Assembly: GCA_049718665.1 (NCBI GenBank)
Contig: JBNARO010000034.1
Span: 1 to 19,897 of the forward strand
Direction: 5' to 3'
Length of the DNA stretch: 19,897 nt
Origin: NZ13-RE01 sp049718665
GTDB taxonomy: Bacteria; Dictyoglomota; Dictyoglomia; Dictyoglomales; Dictyoglomaceae
The translations under genes and the position numbers were made by a program. The notes beneath the pieces are model-generated. The model worked only from the letters and a program-made list of their open reading frames with translations. It was not told the DNA's origin and did not search any database. Below, in pieces: positions 5,911-13,332 of the stretch (position 1 is the first letter of the stretch; each line of letters begins with the position of its first letter).

Positions 5911-8250
5911 ATGGTTTTTGCTATAAAAAAAGCAATATACCCTTATGAGGAATGGATAATTAGAGAAACAAACTTCGATATTGCTACAAACTATAGAGAT
6001 GAGACTATCTTTGCAGTAGCAAATGGCTATATAGGGATGAGGGGAAGCTTAGAAGAGGGATATTCAGGACCAAAGAATACCTCATTTAATGGTACTTATA
6101 TAAATGGTTTTTATGAAAGCTATGATATAGAGTACCCTGAAGGAGGGTACGGTTTTGCTAAAGTTGGACAAGCAATGCTTAATGTCGCTGATGGAAAAAT
6201 AATTAAAGTTTTTGTTGAGGATGAACCTTTTGATCTATTAAAAGGAGAAATTCTTGAGTACGAAAGAATATTAGATATGAGAGAAGGACTGGTAAAAAGA
6301 TATGTAAAATGGAGATCTCCGAAAGGAAGAATTATCGAAGTAAATATAAAAAGAATGGTTTCTTTTAGAAGGAAACACTTGGCTATTGTTTCCTTTTCAG
6401 TAAGACCTTTAAATTTTGAGGGCAATATTAAATTTATTTCTCAAATAAATGGAGACGTTTCCAAAATAACTGAAAGTGATGATGTAAGAGTAAGCACAGG
6501 ATTAAAAGGAAAAGTACTTGAGACCATCGAAAAAGGAGGAGAAGGTACCACCGCTTTTCTGATGCAGAGGACTAAGAAAAGCAAACTTTCATATATTTGC
6601 GCTATGGAAAATGAGGTCTTATCTGAAGAAAGCTATGATATAGAAAGAAGAAAAGAGGAGGACATAGTAGAAATAATTTTTAATATCAAGGCAAAGAAAG
6701 ACAAAGTATACACAATAAACAAATATATTTCATATTATACATCTCAGGAATATGCTGAAGATATTTTGAAAGATCTTGCATTAGAGGAAGTAGGAAGAGC
6801 AAAAAGAGATGGAATAGAAAAACTTTTCCAGGAACAGAAAGAATTTCTTGATTCTTTCTGGAAGGATGCTGATGTTGTTATAGAAGGAGATGACGCATTA
6901 CAACAAGGGATAAGGTTTAGTATATTTCATCTTATTCAATCTGTTGGTAGAGATGGCAAAACAAATATTACTGCGAAAGGTCTAACAGGAGAAGGATATG
7001 GAGGACACTATTTTTGGGATTCTGATATCTACATTTTCCCATTTTTCCTATATACAAAACCTGAGATAGCAAAAGCTTTACTAATGCATCGTTATAATCT
7101 ATTGAATGCAGCTCGGGAAAGAGCAAGAGAACTTGGTCATAAAGGTGCCTTATATCCATGGAGGACTATAGATGGACCTGAATGTTCTCCCTATTTTCCA
7201 GCAGGAACAGCTCAGTACCATATAAATGCTGATATCGTGTTTGCTTTAAAAAGGTATGTGGAAGCAACGGAAGATTATGAATTTCTATACAACTATGGAG
7301 CTGAAATACTTTTTGAAACAGCAAGATTTTGGGAAGATTTAGGATCTTATATCCCTCTTAAAGGAAATAGATTTTGTATAAACTGTGTTACAGGACCTGA
7401 TGAATACACTGCCTTGGTTAATAATAATACATATACTAATTACATGGCAAAGATGAATCTTGAATATGCCATCTATGTTGCAGATAAGATGAAAAGGGAA
7501 GCTCCTCATTACTATAATAAAATTGTTTCAAAAATAGGACTAAAGGAAGAAGAAATTATAGCATGGAAGAAAGCAGCAGAGATGATGTATCTTCCCTATT
7601 CTGAAGAACTTGGAATAATACCTCAAGATGATAGCTTTTTGTATAAAGAGAGAATAACTGTAGATCAAATTCCTAAAGAAGAATTTCCTCTTTTACTTCA
7701 TTGGCATTATCTAAATATTTATAGATATCAATTATGCAAACAACCTGATGTTTTACTTCTAATGTTCCTGCAAAGAGAAAAATTCACCCTTGATGAAATA
7801 AAAAGAAATTATGATTTTTATGAGCCAATAACGACCCACGATTCATCTCTATCTCCACCAATATTTAGTATTCTTGCTAACGAAATTGGATATAAAGATA
7901 AAGCATATGAGTATTTTGTAGTAACGGTGAGAATGGATCTTGACGATTATCATGGGAATGTGCACGATGGAATACATGCAGGCTGTATGGGAGGAGCATG
8001 GAGTGCTGTTGTGAATGGCTTTGGAGGTATGTGGATTTATAATAATTTGCTTCATTTTTCACCTAAATTACCAGATCATTGGAAATTACTTTCTTTTAAC
8101 ATAAGATATAAAGGAAGAAAAATAAATGTAAGAATAGAAAAAGAAAAAATAACCTTCTCTCTAATAGAAGGAGAGGCTATGGAGATATATTGTTTTGATA
8201 AAAAGTTTACTTTGGAAAAGGGCAAAGAAGTGAATTACTGGAAAGCTTAG
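5911..8250 (+). CDS. GH65 inverting disaccharide phosphorylase, kojibiose/trehalose type
   Basis: Family GH65 enzymes use phosphate to cleave alpha-glucobioses into beta-glucose 1-phosphate and glucose. I take the ATG at 5911, preceded by AGGAGG at 5896-5901 (9-bp spacing). The frame is open further upstream to a TTG at 5887, but that lies before the ribosome site and is not credible. The protein has 779 residues: an N-terminal beta-sandwich (about 1-270), then an (alpha/alpha)6 barrel. The barrel shows GGHYFWDSD (substrate pocket, near 365), ALYPWRTIDGPECS and PAGTAQYHINADI (near 413-441), the general acid Glu in TGPDEYT (about E498), and THDSSLSP for phosphate binding. The WRTI...PAGTAQYHINADI stretch suggests kojibiose or trehalose phosphorylase rather than maltose phosphorylase; I cannot separate these two. 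Only 3 bp separate its stop from the convergent murQ stop. Confidence 0.88.
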   Translation: MVFAIKKAIYPYEEWIIRETNFDIATNYRDETIFAVANGYIGMRGSLEEGYSGPKNTSFNGTYINGFYESYDIEYPEGGYGFAKVGQAMLNVADGKIIKVFVEDEPFDLLKGEILEYERILDMREGLVKRYVKWRSPKGRIIEVNIKRMVSFRRKHLAIVSFSVRPLNFEGNIKFISQINGDVSKITESDDVRVSTGLKGKVLETIEKGGEGTTAFLMQRTKKSKLSYICAMENEVLSEESYDIERRKEEDIVEIIFNIKAKKDKVYTINKYISYYTSQEYAEDILKDLALEEVGRAKRDGIEKLFQEQKEFLDSFWKDADVVIEGDDALQQGIRFSIFHLIQSVGRDGKTNITAKGLTGEGYGGHYFWDSDIYIFPFFLYTKPEIAKALLMHRYNLLNAARERARELGHKGALYPWRTIDGPECSPYFPAGTAQYHINADIVFALKRYVEATEDYEFLYNYGAEILFETARFWEDLGSYIPLKGNRFCINCVTGPDEYTALVNNNTYTNYMAKMNLEYAIYVADKMKREAPHYYNKIVSKIGLKEEEIIAWKKAAEMMYLPYSEELGIIPQDDSFLYKERITVDQIPKEEFPLLLHWHYLNIYRYQLCKQPDVLLLMFLQREKFTLDEIKRNYDFYEPITTHDSSLSPPIFSILANEIGYKDKAYEYFVVTVRMDLDDYHGNVHDGIHAGCMGGAWSAVVNGFGGMWIYNNLLHFSPKLPDHWKLLSFNIRYKGRKINVRIEKEKITFSLIEGEAMEIYCFDKKFTLEKGKEVNYWKA

Positions 8251-8253
8251 TGC

Positions 8254-9153
8254 TTATCCCTTGCTTATTTCTTTTAATGTTTCTTTCACTTTACCTTTAT
8301 TTTTATCTAAATATTTTTTGGATGTTTCATAATCTAATCCAGTTTTTGCCATAATAATAGCCAATTTTGTATTTCCTTTTGCCCTTTCCAGAAATTCTTC
8401 TGCTTCTTTGTCAGATAAATTACAGGTTATTTTTAATATCTTTTTTGCTCTTTCCTTTAATTTCTTGTTTAGTATCTGCACGTCCACCATAAGATTATCA
8501 TAAACTTTTCCTAATTTTATCATAGTAGTTGTGGATATCATATTTAGCACCATTTTTTGTGCTGTTCCTGCCTTCATACGGGTAGAACCTGAGATAACCT
8601 CAGGACCTACCAAAAGTTTTATAGTAATATCTGCTATTCTCTCCATAAGAGTATTTTCATTACATACAATAGATACTGTAAAACTCCCTTTACTCTTTGC
8701 ATATTCTAAAGCAGATATAACATATGGGGTTCTTCCGCTGGCTGCAATTCCAATAACCACATCTTCTGCTTTTATATACTTCTCTTCTAAATCTTTTCTC
8801 CCTTGCTCATAATCATCCTCTATTCCTTCTATAGAAAACCTTAAGGCTCTATCTCCTCCCGCTATAATTCCTTGAAATACCTCAGGGTCCATCCCATAGG
8901 TAGGGGGAATTTCAGAGGCATCTAATACCCCTAACCTTCCACTGGTTCCTGCTCCAACATAAAATACTCTTCCTCCCCTTTCTATTCTTTTTACTATTTC
9001 ATCTACTACCTTTGCAATCTTAGGAATCTCCTTTTCTACAGCATAAGCTACCTTTTTATCTTCCTCATTTATTATTCTCAAGATCTCCTCTATACTTTTT
9101 TCATCTATATTTTTTGTATTAGGATTTATAGCTTCTGTCAATAAATCTTCCAT
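8254..9153 (-). CDS. murQ: N-acetylmuramic acid 6-phosphate etherase
   Basis: MurQ removes the D-lactyl ether from MurNAc 6-phosphate, giving GlcNAc 6-phosphate and D-lactate, a key step of cell-wall sugar recycling. The 299-residue protein has the SIS fold with the signature YVGAGTSGRLGVLDASEIPPTYG region (65-87). The two catalytic glutamates are E81 (DASE) and E112 (EGIEDD); their 31-residue separation equals that of the E. coli enzyme (E83/E114). The VISGSTRMKAGTAQKMVLN block is the second family signature. The C-terminal helices (about 245-299) belong to the family's helical tail. It lies 8 bp after an RpiR/MurR-type regulator gene in the same direction. No MurNAc transporter or kinase is visible beside it. 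Confidence 0.95.
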   Translation of the reverse strand: MEDLLTEAINPNTKNIDEKSIEEILRIINEEDKKVAYAVEKEIPKIAKVVDEIVKRIERGGRVFYVGAGTSGRLGVLDASEIPPTYGMDPEVFQGIIAGGDRALRFSIEGIEDDYEQGRKDLEEKYIKAEDVVIGIAASGRTPYVISALEYAKSKGSFTVSIVCNENTLMERIADITIKLLVGPEVISGSTRMKAGTAQKMVLNMISTTTMIKLGKVYDNLMVDVQILNKKLKERAKKILKITCNLSDKEAEEFLERAKGNTKLAIIMAKTGLDYETSKKYLDKNKGKVKETLKEISKG

Positions 9154-9161
9154 TTCTCACT

Positions 9162-10037
9162 TTATAATTTTCTTTCTGTAGTAGCAGATTGACTCTTCGC
9201 TAAGACCTCAATGATTTTCTCTCCTCTACTTACCAGTATGGAAACATACAAAATATCTATAACAATTAGTTGAGCAATTAAAGAAGTTATGGCTCCTACT
9301 CTTAATGCTCTTTCCTTTGCAGACAAGAATAATTTTATATCTGCATGTTTAAGAATAGGAGAATGAGCATATTGAGTTATAGCAATAGTAGTGGCATTAT
9401 TTTCTTTTGCCTTTGCTAATGCAGAAATAGTATCCTTTGTGCTTCCTGAATAGGATATCCCAATAGCTACATCCTGAGGAGTAAGAAGAGAAGCAGAGAC
9501 TAATTGTTGATGAGTGTCTATATATGCATAAGCTAAAATTCCTATTCTTTCTAATTTTTGTTGTAAATCTAAAGCCGCCAAGCCAGAAGCTCCTACACCA
9601 TAAAGATCTACCTTTCTTGCCTTGTTTATAGCATCTACCGCTTTTTTTATTTCTGTTTCACTTAAAACCCCATCAGTCTCTTTAATGGCATTAATATTTG
9701 CCTGAACAATTTTCCTTTTGATGTTAGTTAAATCATCTTGAAAGCTCCAATCTGATGATGGAAGCTCCTGTAATGTGCTTAAACTACTGGCAAGTTTTAC
9801 TTTAAACTCTTGATATCCTGTATATCCTAATTTTCTACAAAAACGGACAATGGTAGATTCTGAAGATTTTGTTTTCTCTGCCAATTCCGTTATAGGAATT
9901 CCCACTACTTCATGGGAATTTTCTAAAACATATTCTGCAATTTGCATTTCTACTCCCTTTAATTGGGATAGAAGAGTTTTAATTCTAAAAAGGCAATTAG
10001 AAGTTTCCCATTCTACATTCTTTTTTTTCTTTGCCAT
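9162..10037 (-). CDS. RpiR/MurR-family transcriptional regulator
   Basis: RpiR-family regulators combine an N-terminal winged-helix HTH domain with a C-terminal SIS domain that senses a phosphosugar. Here the HTH is at about 18-88 (ITELAEKTKSSESTIVRFCRKLGYTGYQEFK) and the SIS domain at about 120-260, with YGVGASGLAALDLQQKL and SYSGSTKDTISALAKAK as the phosphosugar loops. I choose the ATG at 10037, which has AGAAGG upstream. The frame could extend to a GTG at 10049, but the promoter at 10070-10098 predicts a start near 10062, leaving no room for a ribosome site before that GTG. Position directly upstream of murQ suggests a MurR-like role with MurNAc 6-phosphate as a likely effector. A polylysine start (AKKKKN) follows the Met. 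Confidence 0.88.
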   Translation of the reverse strand: MAKKKKNVEWETSNCLFRIKTLLSQLKGVEMQIAEYVLENSHEVVGIPITELAEKTKSSESTIVRFCRKLGYTGYQEFKVKLASSLSTLQELPSSDWSFQDDLTNIKRKIVQANINAIKETDGVLSETEIKKAVDAINKARKVDLYGVGASGLAALDLQQKLERIGILAYAYIDTHQQLVSASLLTPQDVAIGISYSGSTKDTISALAKAKENNATTIAITQYAHSPILKHADIKLFLSAKERALRVGAITSLIAQLIVIDILYVSILVSRGEKIIEVLAKSQSATTERKL

Positions 10038-10069
10038 TTTCCTTCTCACTAAAATTTTTCTTAATTAAA

Positions 10070-10098
10070 ATTATAACATGTTTAAAAATTTTTGTGAA
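10070..10098 (-). promoter_or_regulatory. Promoter of the rpiR-murQ operon
   Basis: On the minus strand TTCACA (10098-10093) and TATAAT (10075-10070) are exactly 17 bp apart: five of six -35 bases and all -10 bases match consensus. It predicts a 5' UTR of about 25 nt before the ATG at 10037. Confidence 0.65.
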
Positions 10099-10139
10099 TT
10101 TATTTTCTAAGTTTTTACAATAATTACGAAAAAAAGTTT

Positions 10140-10169
10140 TTGAAATAATAATATAAGTTGTGATATAAT
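10140..10169 (+). promoter_or_regulatory. Promoter of the glycerol-3-phosphate dehydrogenase operon
   Basis: TTGAAA (10140-10145) and TATAAT (10164-10169) are separated by 18 bp. Transcription should start near 10176, producing a leader of about 100 nt that contains the terminator at 10213-10249. Confidence 0.65.
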
Positions 10170-10185
10170 TTATATAAGATCACAA
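10158..10185. promoter_or_regulatory. Inverted repeat operator flanking the glp -10 box
   Basis: TTGTGAT (10158-10164) and ATCACAA (10179-10185) are perfect inverted 7-base arms with 14 bp between them. The repeat encloses the -10 box and the predicted start, so a bound protein would block RNA polymerase. The half-site is the same as in the CRP-like site at 213-228, but the TGTGA/TCACA gap is 16 instead of 6 bp, about one helical turn more. The binding protein is unknown. Confidence 0.4.
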
Positions 10186-10193
10186 AGTTTGTT

Positions 10194-10221
10194 GGGCGAA
10201 GAGAATTTGGAGAAACCGCCC
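10194..10221 (+). promoter_or_regulatory. Putative antiterminator stem in the glp leader
   Basis: GGGCG (10194-10198) can pair with CGCCC (10217-10221), closing an 18-base purine-rich loop (GAGAATTTGGAGAAA). The 3' arm is also part of the terminator's 5' arm, so forming this stem would break the terminator. GlpP-type antiterminators that respond to glycerol 3-phosphate act on such leaders in Firmicutes; that GlpP acts here is a guess from the genes downstream. Confidence 0.4.
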
Positions 10222-10249
10222 TGCCTTAAAAGGTAGGTGCGGTTTTTTT
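10213..10249 (+). terminator. Intrinsic terminator in the leader of the glp operon
   Basis: AAACCGC (10213-10219) pairs with GCGGTTT (10239-10245). After one bulged base the helix continues through C and CTGCCTT (10220-10227) with AAGGTAGG (10230-10237), containing one G-T pair. It is followed by T-rich sequence to 10255. This strong hairpin lies between promoter and start codon, so it is an attenuator, not the end of an upstream gene: the upstream gene runs in the opposite direction. Confidence 0.75.
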
Positions 10250-10275
10250 ATTTTATATAAGAAGGGAGGAAGATT

Positions 10276-11730
10276 ATGGATGTAATCATTATAGGAGGAG
10301 GAATTGTAGGAACTTTAATAGCAAGACAACTATCAAAGTATTCTTTAAAGATTCTTCTTTTGGAAAGGGAAAATGACATTGCTATGGGAGCCACAAAAGC
10401 AAATAGTGCTATTGTTCACGCTGGATATGATCCCATCCCCAACAGCAATAAAGCAAAAACTAATGTAAGGGGAAATAAATTATATCCTGAACTCTGTTCC
10501 GCTTTGAAAGTTCCCTTTAAGAGAAATGGGGCTCTTATCTTAGCTTTTAATGATGAAGAGGCAAAAGTGTTAGAAGAGTTAAAGGAAAGAGGAAGAAAAA
10601 ATGGAGTTATGGGATTAGAGATTATAAAAAGAGATGAAATTTTAAAAAGAGAACCTAATATAAACCCTGAAGTAAAGATGGCTCTTTATGCTCCATCTTC
10701 AGGAATAACTTCTCCATATCTTTTAGCAATCTCTGCTTTAGAGAATGCATGGGAAAATGGAATAGAGGTTCATTTGGAAGAAGAAGTTCAGGGGATAATA
10801 AAAAGAAAAAGAGGATATATAGTAAAGACTAACAAAAATTCTTATTTGACAAGATATATTATAAACGCAGGCGGAGTATATGCTGATGAGATCATGAAAA
10901 TGGCAGGAATTGATTTCCCCTTTGAAATAACTCCAAGGAAAGGAGAATATTATGTTTTAGACAAAAAGATGAGGAATTTAGTTTCTTCTACTATTTTTCC
11001 TACTCCATCCCCTATAAGCAAAGGAGTTCTTGTAGTTCCTACGGTAGAAGGAAATATTCTTTTAGGCCCCAACGCAAAGGATGTAAAGGATAAGGAAGAT
11101 AAAAGTACTACTTGGGAGGGATTAAAAGAAGTTTGGGAAAAGGCAACAAAATTAGTTCCTCATATATCCTTCTCCTCCGTGATAAATACTTTCGCAGGGA
11201 TAAGAGCGGGAAGTAATTATAAAGATTTTCTCATAAAAGAGTTTAAATCTGCAGAGGGGATTTTAAATTTTGCAGGAATAGACTCTCCAGGACTTACTTC
11301 TGCACCCGCTCTTGCAGAAATTGCGGAGGAATGGCTTAAAGATAAAGAAAAATTAATTCCCAAAAAGAATTTTAAGGGGGAAAGAGAAAAGCCTCTTTAT
11401 TTTAGAGAGCTTTCTAATGAAGAAAGAGAAGAACTTATTAAAAAAGATCCTTCTTGGGGACATATTATATGTAGATGTGAACATGTAAGTGAAAAAGAAC
11501 TAAGAGAAACTATTAGGCATCCTCTAACTCCAAAAACCTTAGAAGCTTTAAGAAAAAGGTTAAGAATTGGGACAGGAAGATGTCATGGAGCTTTTTGTAC
11601 TCCTTATGTTTTAAAGATTCTTTCTGAAGAATTAGGAAAACCTATAAACTTTTTTACATTAAAAGGTGAAAATTCTAAGATTCTTTTTGGAGAAAACAAG
11701 GCGAGGTGGAAATATGCAAAAAGAAGTTGA
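10276..11730 (+). CDS. glpA: FAD-dependent glycerol-3-phosphate dehydrogenase, GlpA-like with C-terminal cysteine domain
   Basis: A 484-residue flavoprotein of the DAO/GlpA family, expected to oxidise glycerol 3-phosphate to dihydroxyacetone phosphate. The N-terminal Rossmann motif GGGIVG (7-12) and LLLERE (28-32) bind FAD. INAGGVYADEI (196-206) and the late FAGIDSPGLTSAPALAE segment (332-348) are typical of the family. The C-terminal domain (about 395-455) is the BFD-like [2Fe-2S] type, with four cysteines C399, C401, C436 and C441. It differs from aerobic GlpD, which lacks this domain. The ATG follows GAAGGGAGGA. The gene overlaps the next by 17 bp. Related DAO enzymes such as 2-hydroxyglutarate oxidase are possible, but the partners downstream favour glycerol 3-phosphate. 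Confidence 0.85.
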   Translation: MDVIIIGGGIVGTLIARQLSKYSLKILLLERENDIAMGATKANSAIVHAGYDPIPNSNKAKTNVRGNKLYPELCSALKVPFKRNGALILAFNDEEAKVLEELKERGRKNGVMGLEIIKRDEILKREPNINPEVKMALYAPSSGITSPYLLAISALENAWENGIEVHLEEEVQGIIKRKRGYIVKTNKNSYLTRYIINAGGVYADEIMKMAGIDFPFEITPRKGEYYVLDKKMRNLVSSTIFPTPSPISKGVLVVPTVEGNILLGPNAKDVKDKEDKSTTWEGLKEVWEKATKLVPHISFSSVINTFAGIRAGSNYKDFLIKEFKSAEGILNFAGIDSPGLTSAPALAEIAEEWLKDKEKLIPKKNFKGEREKPLYFRELSNEEREELIKKDPSWGHIICRCEHVSEKELRETIRHPLTPKTLEALRKRLRIGTGRCHGAFCTPYVLKILSEELGKPINFFTLKGENSKILFGENKARWKYAKRS

Positions 11731-12967
11731 TGTGGTAGTAATAGGGGGAGGTCCTGCAGGATTAGCAAGTGCTAAAGGAGCAGGAAGCAAAAATACTCAA
11801 GTTCTTATCTTAGAAAGGGGAGAAGAACTTGGAGGAATCCTTCAACAGTGTATCCATCCAGGATTTGGTCTTCTATATTTTAAAGAAGAATTAACAGGAC
11901 CTGAATATGCACAGAAATGGATAGAAGAAATAGAGAATATGAAAAATATAGAAGTATGGACAAAAACTATGGTTTTAGAAGTTTATCCTGATAAAAGGGT
12001 CTTAGCAGTAAACGAAAAGGGACTCTGGGAAATAAAAGCAAAGGCAGTAATTTTTGCTATGGGTTGTAGAGAAAGAACTCAAGGGAATCTTGCCATCCCA
12101 GGAACAAGACCCGCAGGAATTTTTACTGCAGGAACCGCTCAAAGATTAGTAAATATAGAAGGATATCTCCCTGGAGAAAAAATCCTTATCCTTGGCTCTG
12201 GAGATATAGGATTAATTATGGCAAGGAGACTAAAATGGGAGGGAGCTGAGGTTACAGGAGTTGTTGAAAAACTTCCCTATCCTGGAGGATTAACAAGAAA
12301 TTTAGTTCAATGTTTAGAAGATTATAACATTCCATTATATTTAAACCATACCGTTGTAGAAATTAAAGGAGAAAAAAGAGTGGAAGGGGTGTATGTAGCT
12401 CCCTTAGATGAAAAAGGAGATCCTATATTATCTGAGAAAAAATTCTTTCCTTGTGATACTTTACTTCTCTCTGTGGGATTAATTCCTGAAAATGAGCTTT
12501 CTGAGATGGCAGAAATTCCATTGGATAAGAGAACAGGAGGACCCTTTGTAGATCAATTCTTAATGACAGAAAAAGAAGGATTTTTTGCTTGTGGGAATGT
12601 CCTTTTGGTAAATGATTTGGTAGACTATGTAAGTTCCCAAGGATTATTGGCAGGAGAAAACGCAGGAAGATTTATAAATAGGGAAATTTCAAGAGAAAAG
12701 AGAATACCTGTAAATATTAACGGAAATTTAAGACTTGTAGTTCCTCAATATATCTCTTATCCCTTAATCTTACCTGAGATTACCTTTTATTTTAGAGTAT
12801 TAAATCCTCATGAAAAATCAATCCTTTATCTCAAAGATGGAGGGAAAACATTAAAAATATGGAAATATCCTATTGTAAGACCTGCTGAAATGCTTGTGGT
12901 AAAAATAAAATCTCTGCTTTTAGAAAATGCTGAGAATATTAACTTCTCACTGGAGGAAGAAAGATGA
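11714..12967 (+). CDS. NAD/FAD-dependent oxidoreductase, GlpB-like partner
   Basis: A 417-residue pyridine-nucleotide-disulfide-type oxidoreductase. It has an FAD motif GGGPAG (11-16), the signature GGILQQCIHPGFG region near 40-53, and a second nucleotide site GSGDIG at about 161-166. I take the ATG at 11714 because GAGGTGG lies just upstream; the frame extends further upstream, but only inside the glpA gene. In anaerobes this family is found between GlpA-type dehydrogenases and DUF1667 proteins, where it probably passes electrons between the flavin dehydrogenase and NAD(P) or another carrier. It overlaps glpA by 17 bp and the DUF1667 gene by 4 bp (ATGA), so the three proteins are likely made in balanced amounts. 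It is not an orthologue of E. coli GlpB in sequence; the name is functional shorthand. Confidence 0.85.
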   Translation: MQKEVDVVVIGGGPAGLASAKGAGSKNTQVLILERGEELGGILQQCIHPGFGLLYFKEELTGPEYAQKWIEEIENMKNIEVWTKTMVLEVYPDKRVLAVNEKGLWEIKAKAVIFAMGCRERTQGNLAIPGTRPAGIFTAGTAQRLVNIEGYLPGEKILILGSGDIGLIMARRLKWEGAEVTGVVEKLPYPGGLTRNLVQCLEDYNIPLYLNHTVVEIKGEKRVEGVYVAPLDEKGDPILSEKKFFPCDTLLLSVGLIPENELSEMAEIPLDKRTGGPFVDQFLMTEKEGFFACGNVLLVNDLVDYVSSQGLLAGENAGRFINREISREKRIPVNINGNLRLVVPQYISYPLILPEITFYFRVLNPHEKSILYLKDGGKTLKIWKYPIVRPAEMLVVKIKSLLLENAENINFSLEEER

Positions 12968-13332
12968 GAAAATTAACCTGTATTATATGCCCCTTAGGCT
13001 GTAATTTAATTATTGAAGAAAGTGAAGAAATAAAAATTACTGGGAATAAATGTCCAAAAGGAATTAAATATGCCCTGGAGGAGATAAAAAATCCAAAAAG
13101 GGTAGTAACAACAACAGTTAAAGTAAAAGGAGGAATATATCCTGTCATTCCTGTGAAAACCTCTTCTCCAATTCCAAAAGATTATATCTTCCCTCTTTTA
13201 GAAGAATTGGCAGAAATAGAACTAACTGCTCCTGTCCCTATAGGATTTAAAGTTTTAGAGAATATTTTTAACTTAGGGATAGATGTAATAACTACCAAGG
13301 AAATGAAAGTAAAGAAAGGTATTAGTAAGTAA
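12964..13332 (+). CDS. DUF1667 cysteine-motif protein of the glycerol-3-phosphate dehydrogenase complex
   Basis: A 122-residue protein with an N-terminal cysteine cluster: C6, C9, C13 and C29 in the pattern CxxCxxxC-x15-C. This suits an iron-sulfur or zinc site. The rest (VVTTTVKVKGG, PVIPVKTSSPIPK) is the conserved DUF1667 body. The family is regularly encoded after the GlpA-like and NAD/FAD oxidoreductase genes, as here, and is believed to be a small electron-transfer or assembly subunit; its biochemical role is not settled. It overlaps the gene before it by four bases. Its last 11 bp overlap the end of the convergent kinase gene at 13322. Confidence 0.85.
   Translation: MRKLTCIICPLGCNLIIEESEEIKITGNKCPKGIKYALEEIKNPKRVVTTTVKVKGGIYPVIPVKTSSPIPKDYIFPLLEELAEIELTAPVPIGFKVLENIFNLGIDVITTKEMKVKKGISK

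Noticed and set aside
7849..8062. Small minus-strand open frames inside the GH65 gene
   Set aside because: Shadows of a strongly conserved coding region, with no ribosome sites.
11666..11713. Upstream start for the GlpB-like oxidoreductase
   Set aside because: The GAGGTGG site directly precedes the ATG at 11714, and the FAD motif begins at the usual distance from that Met.
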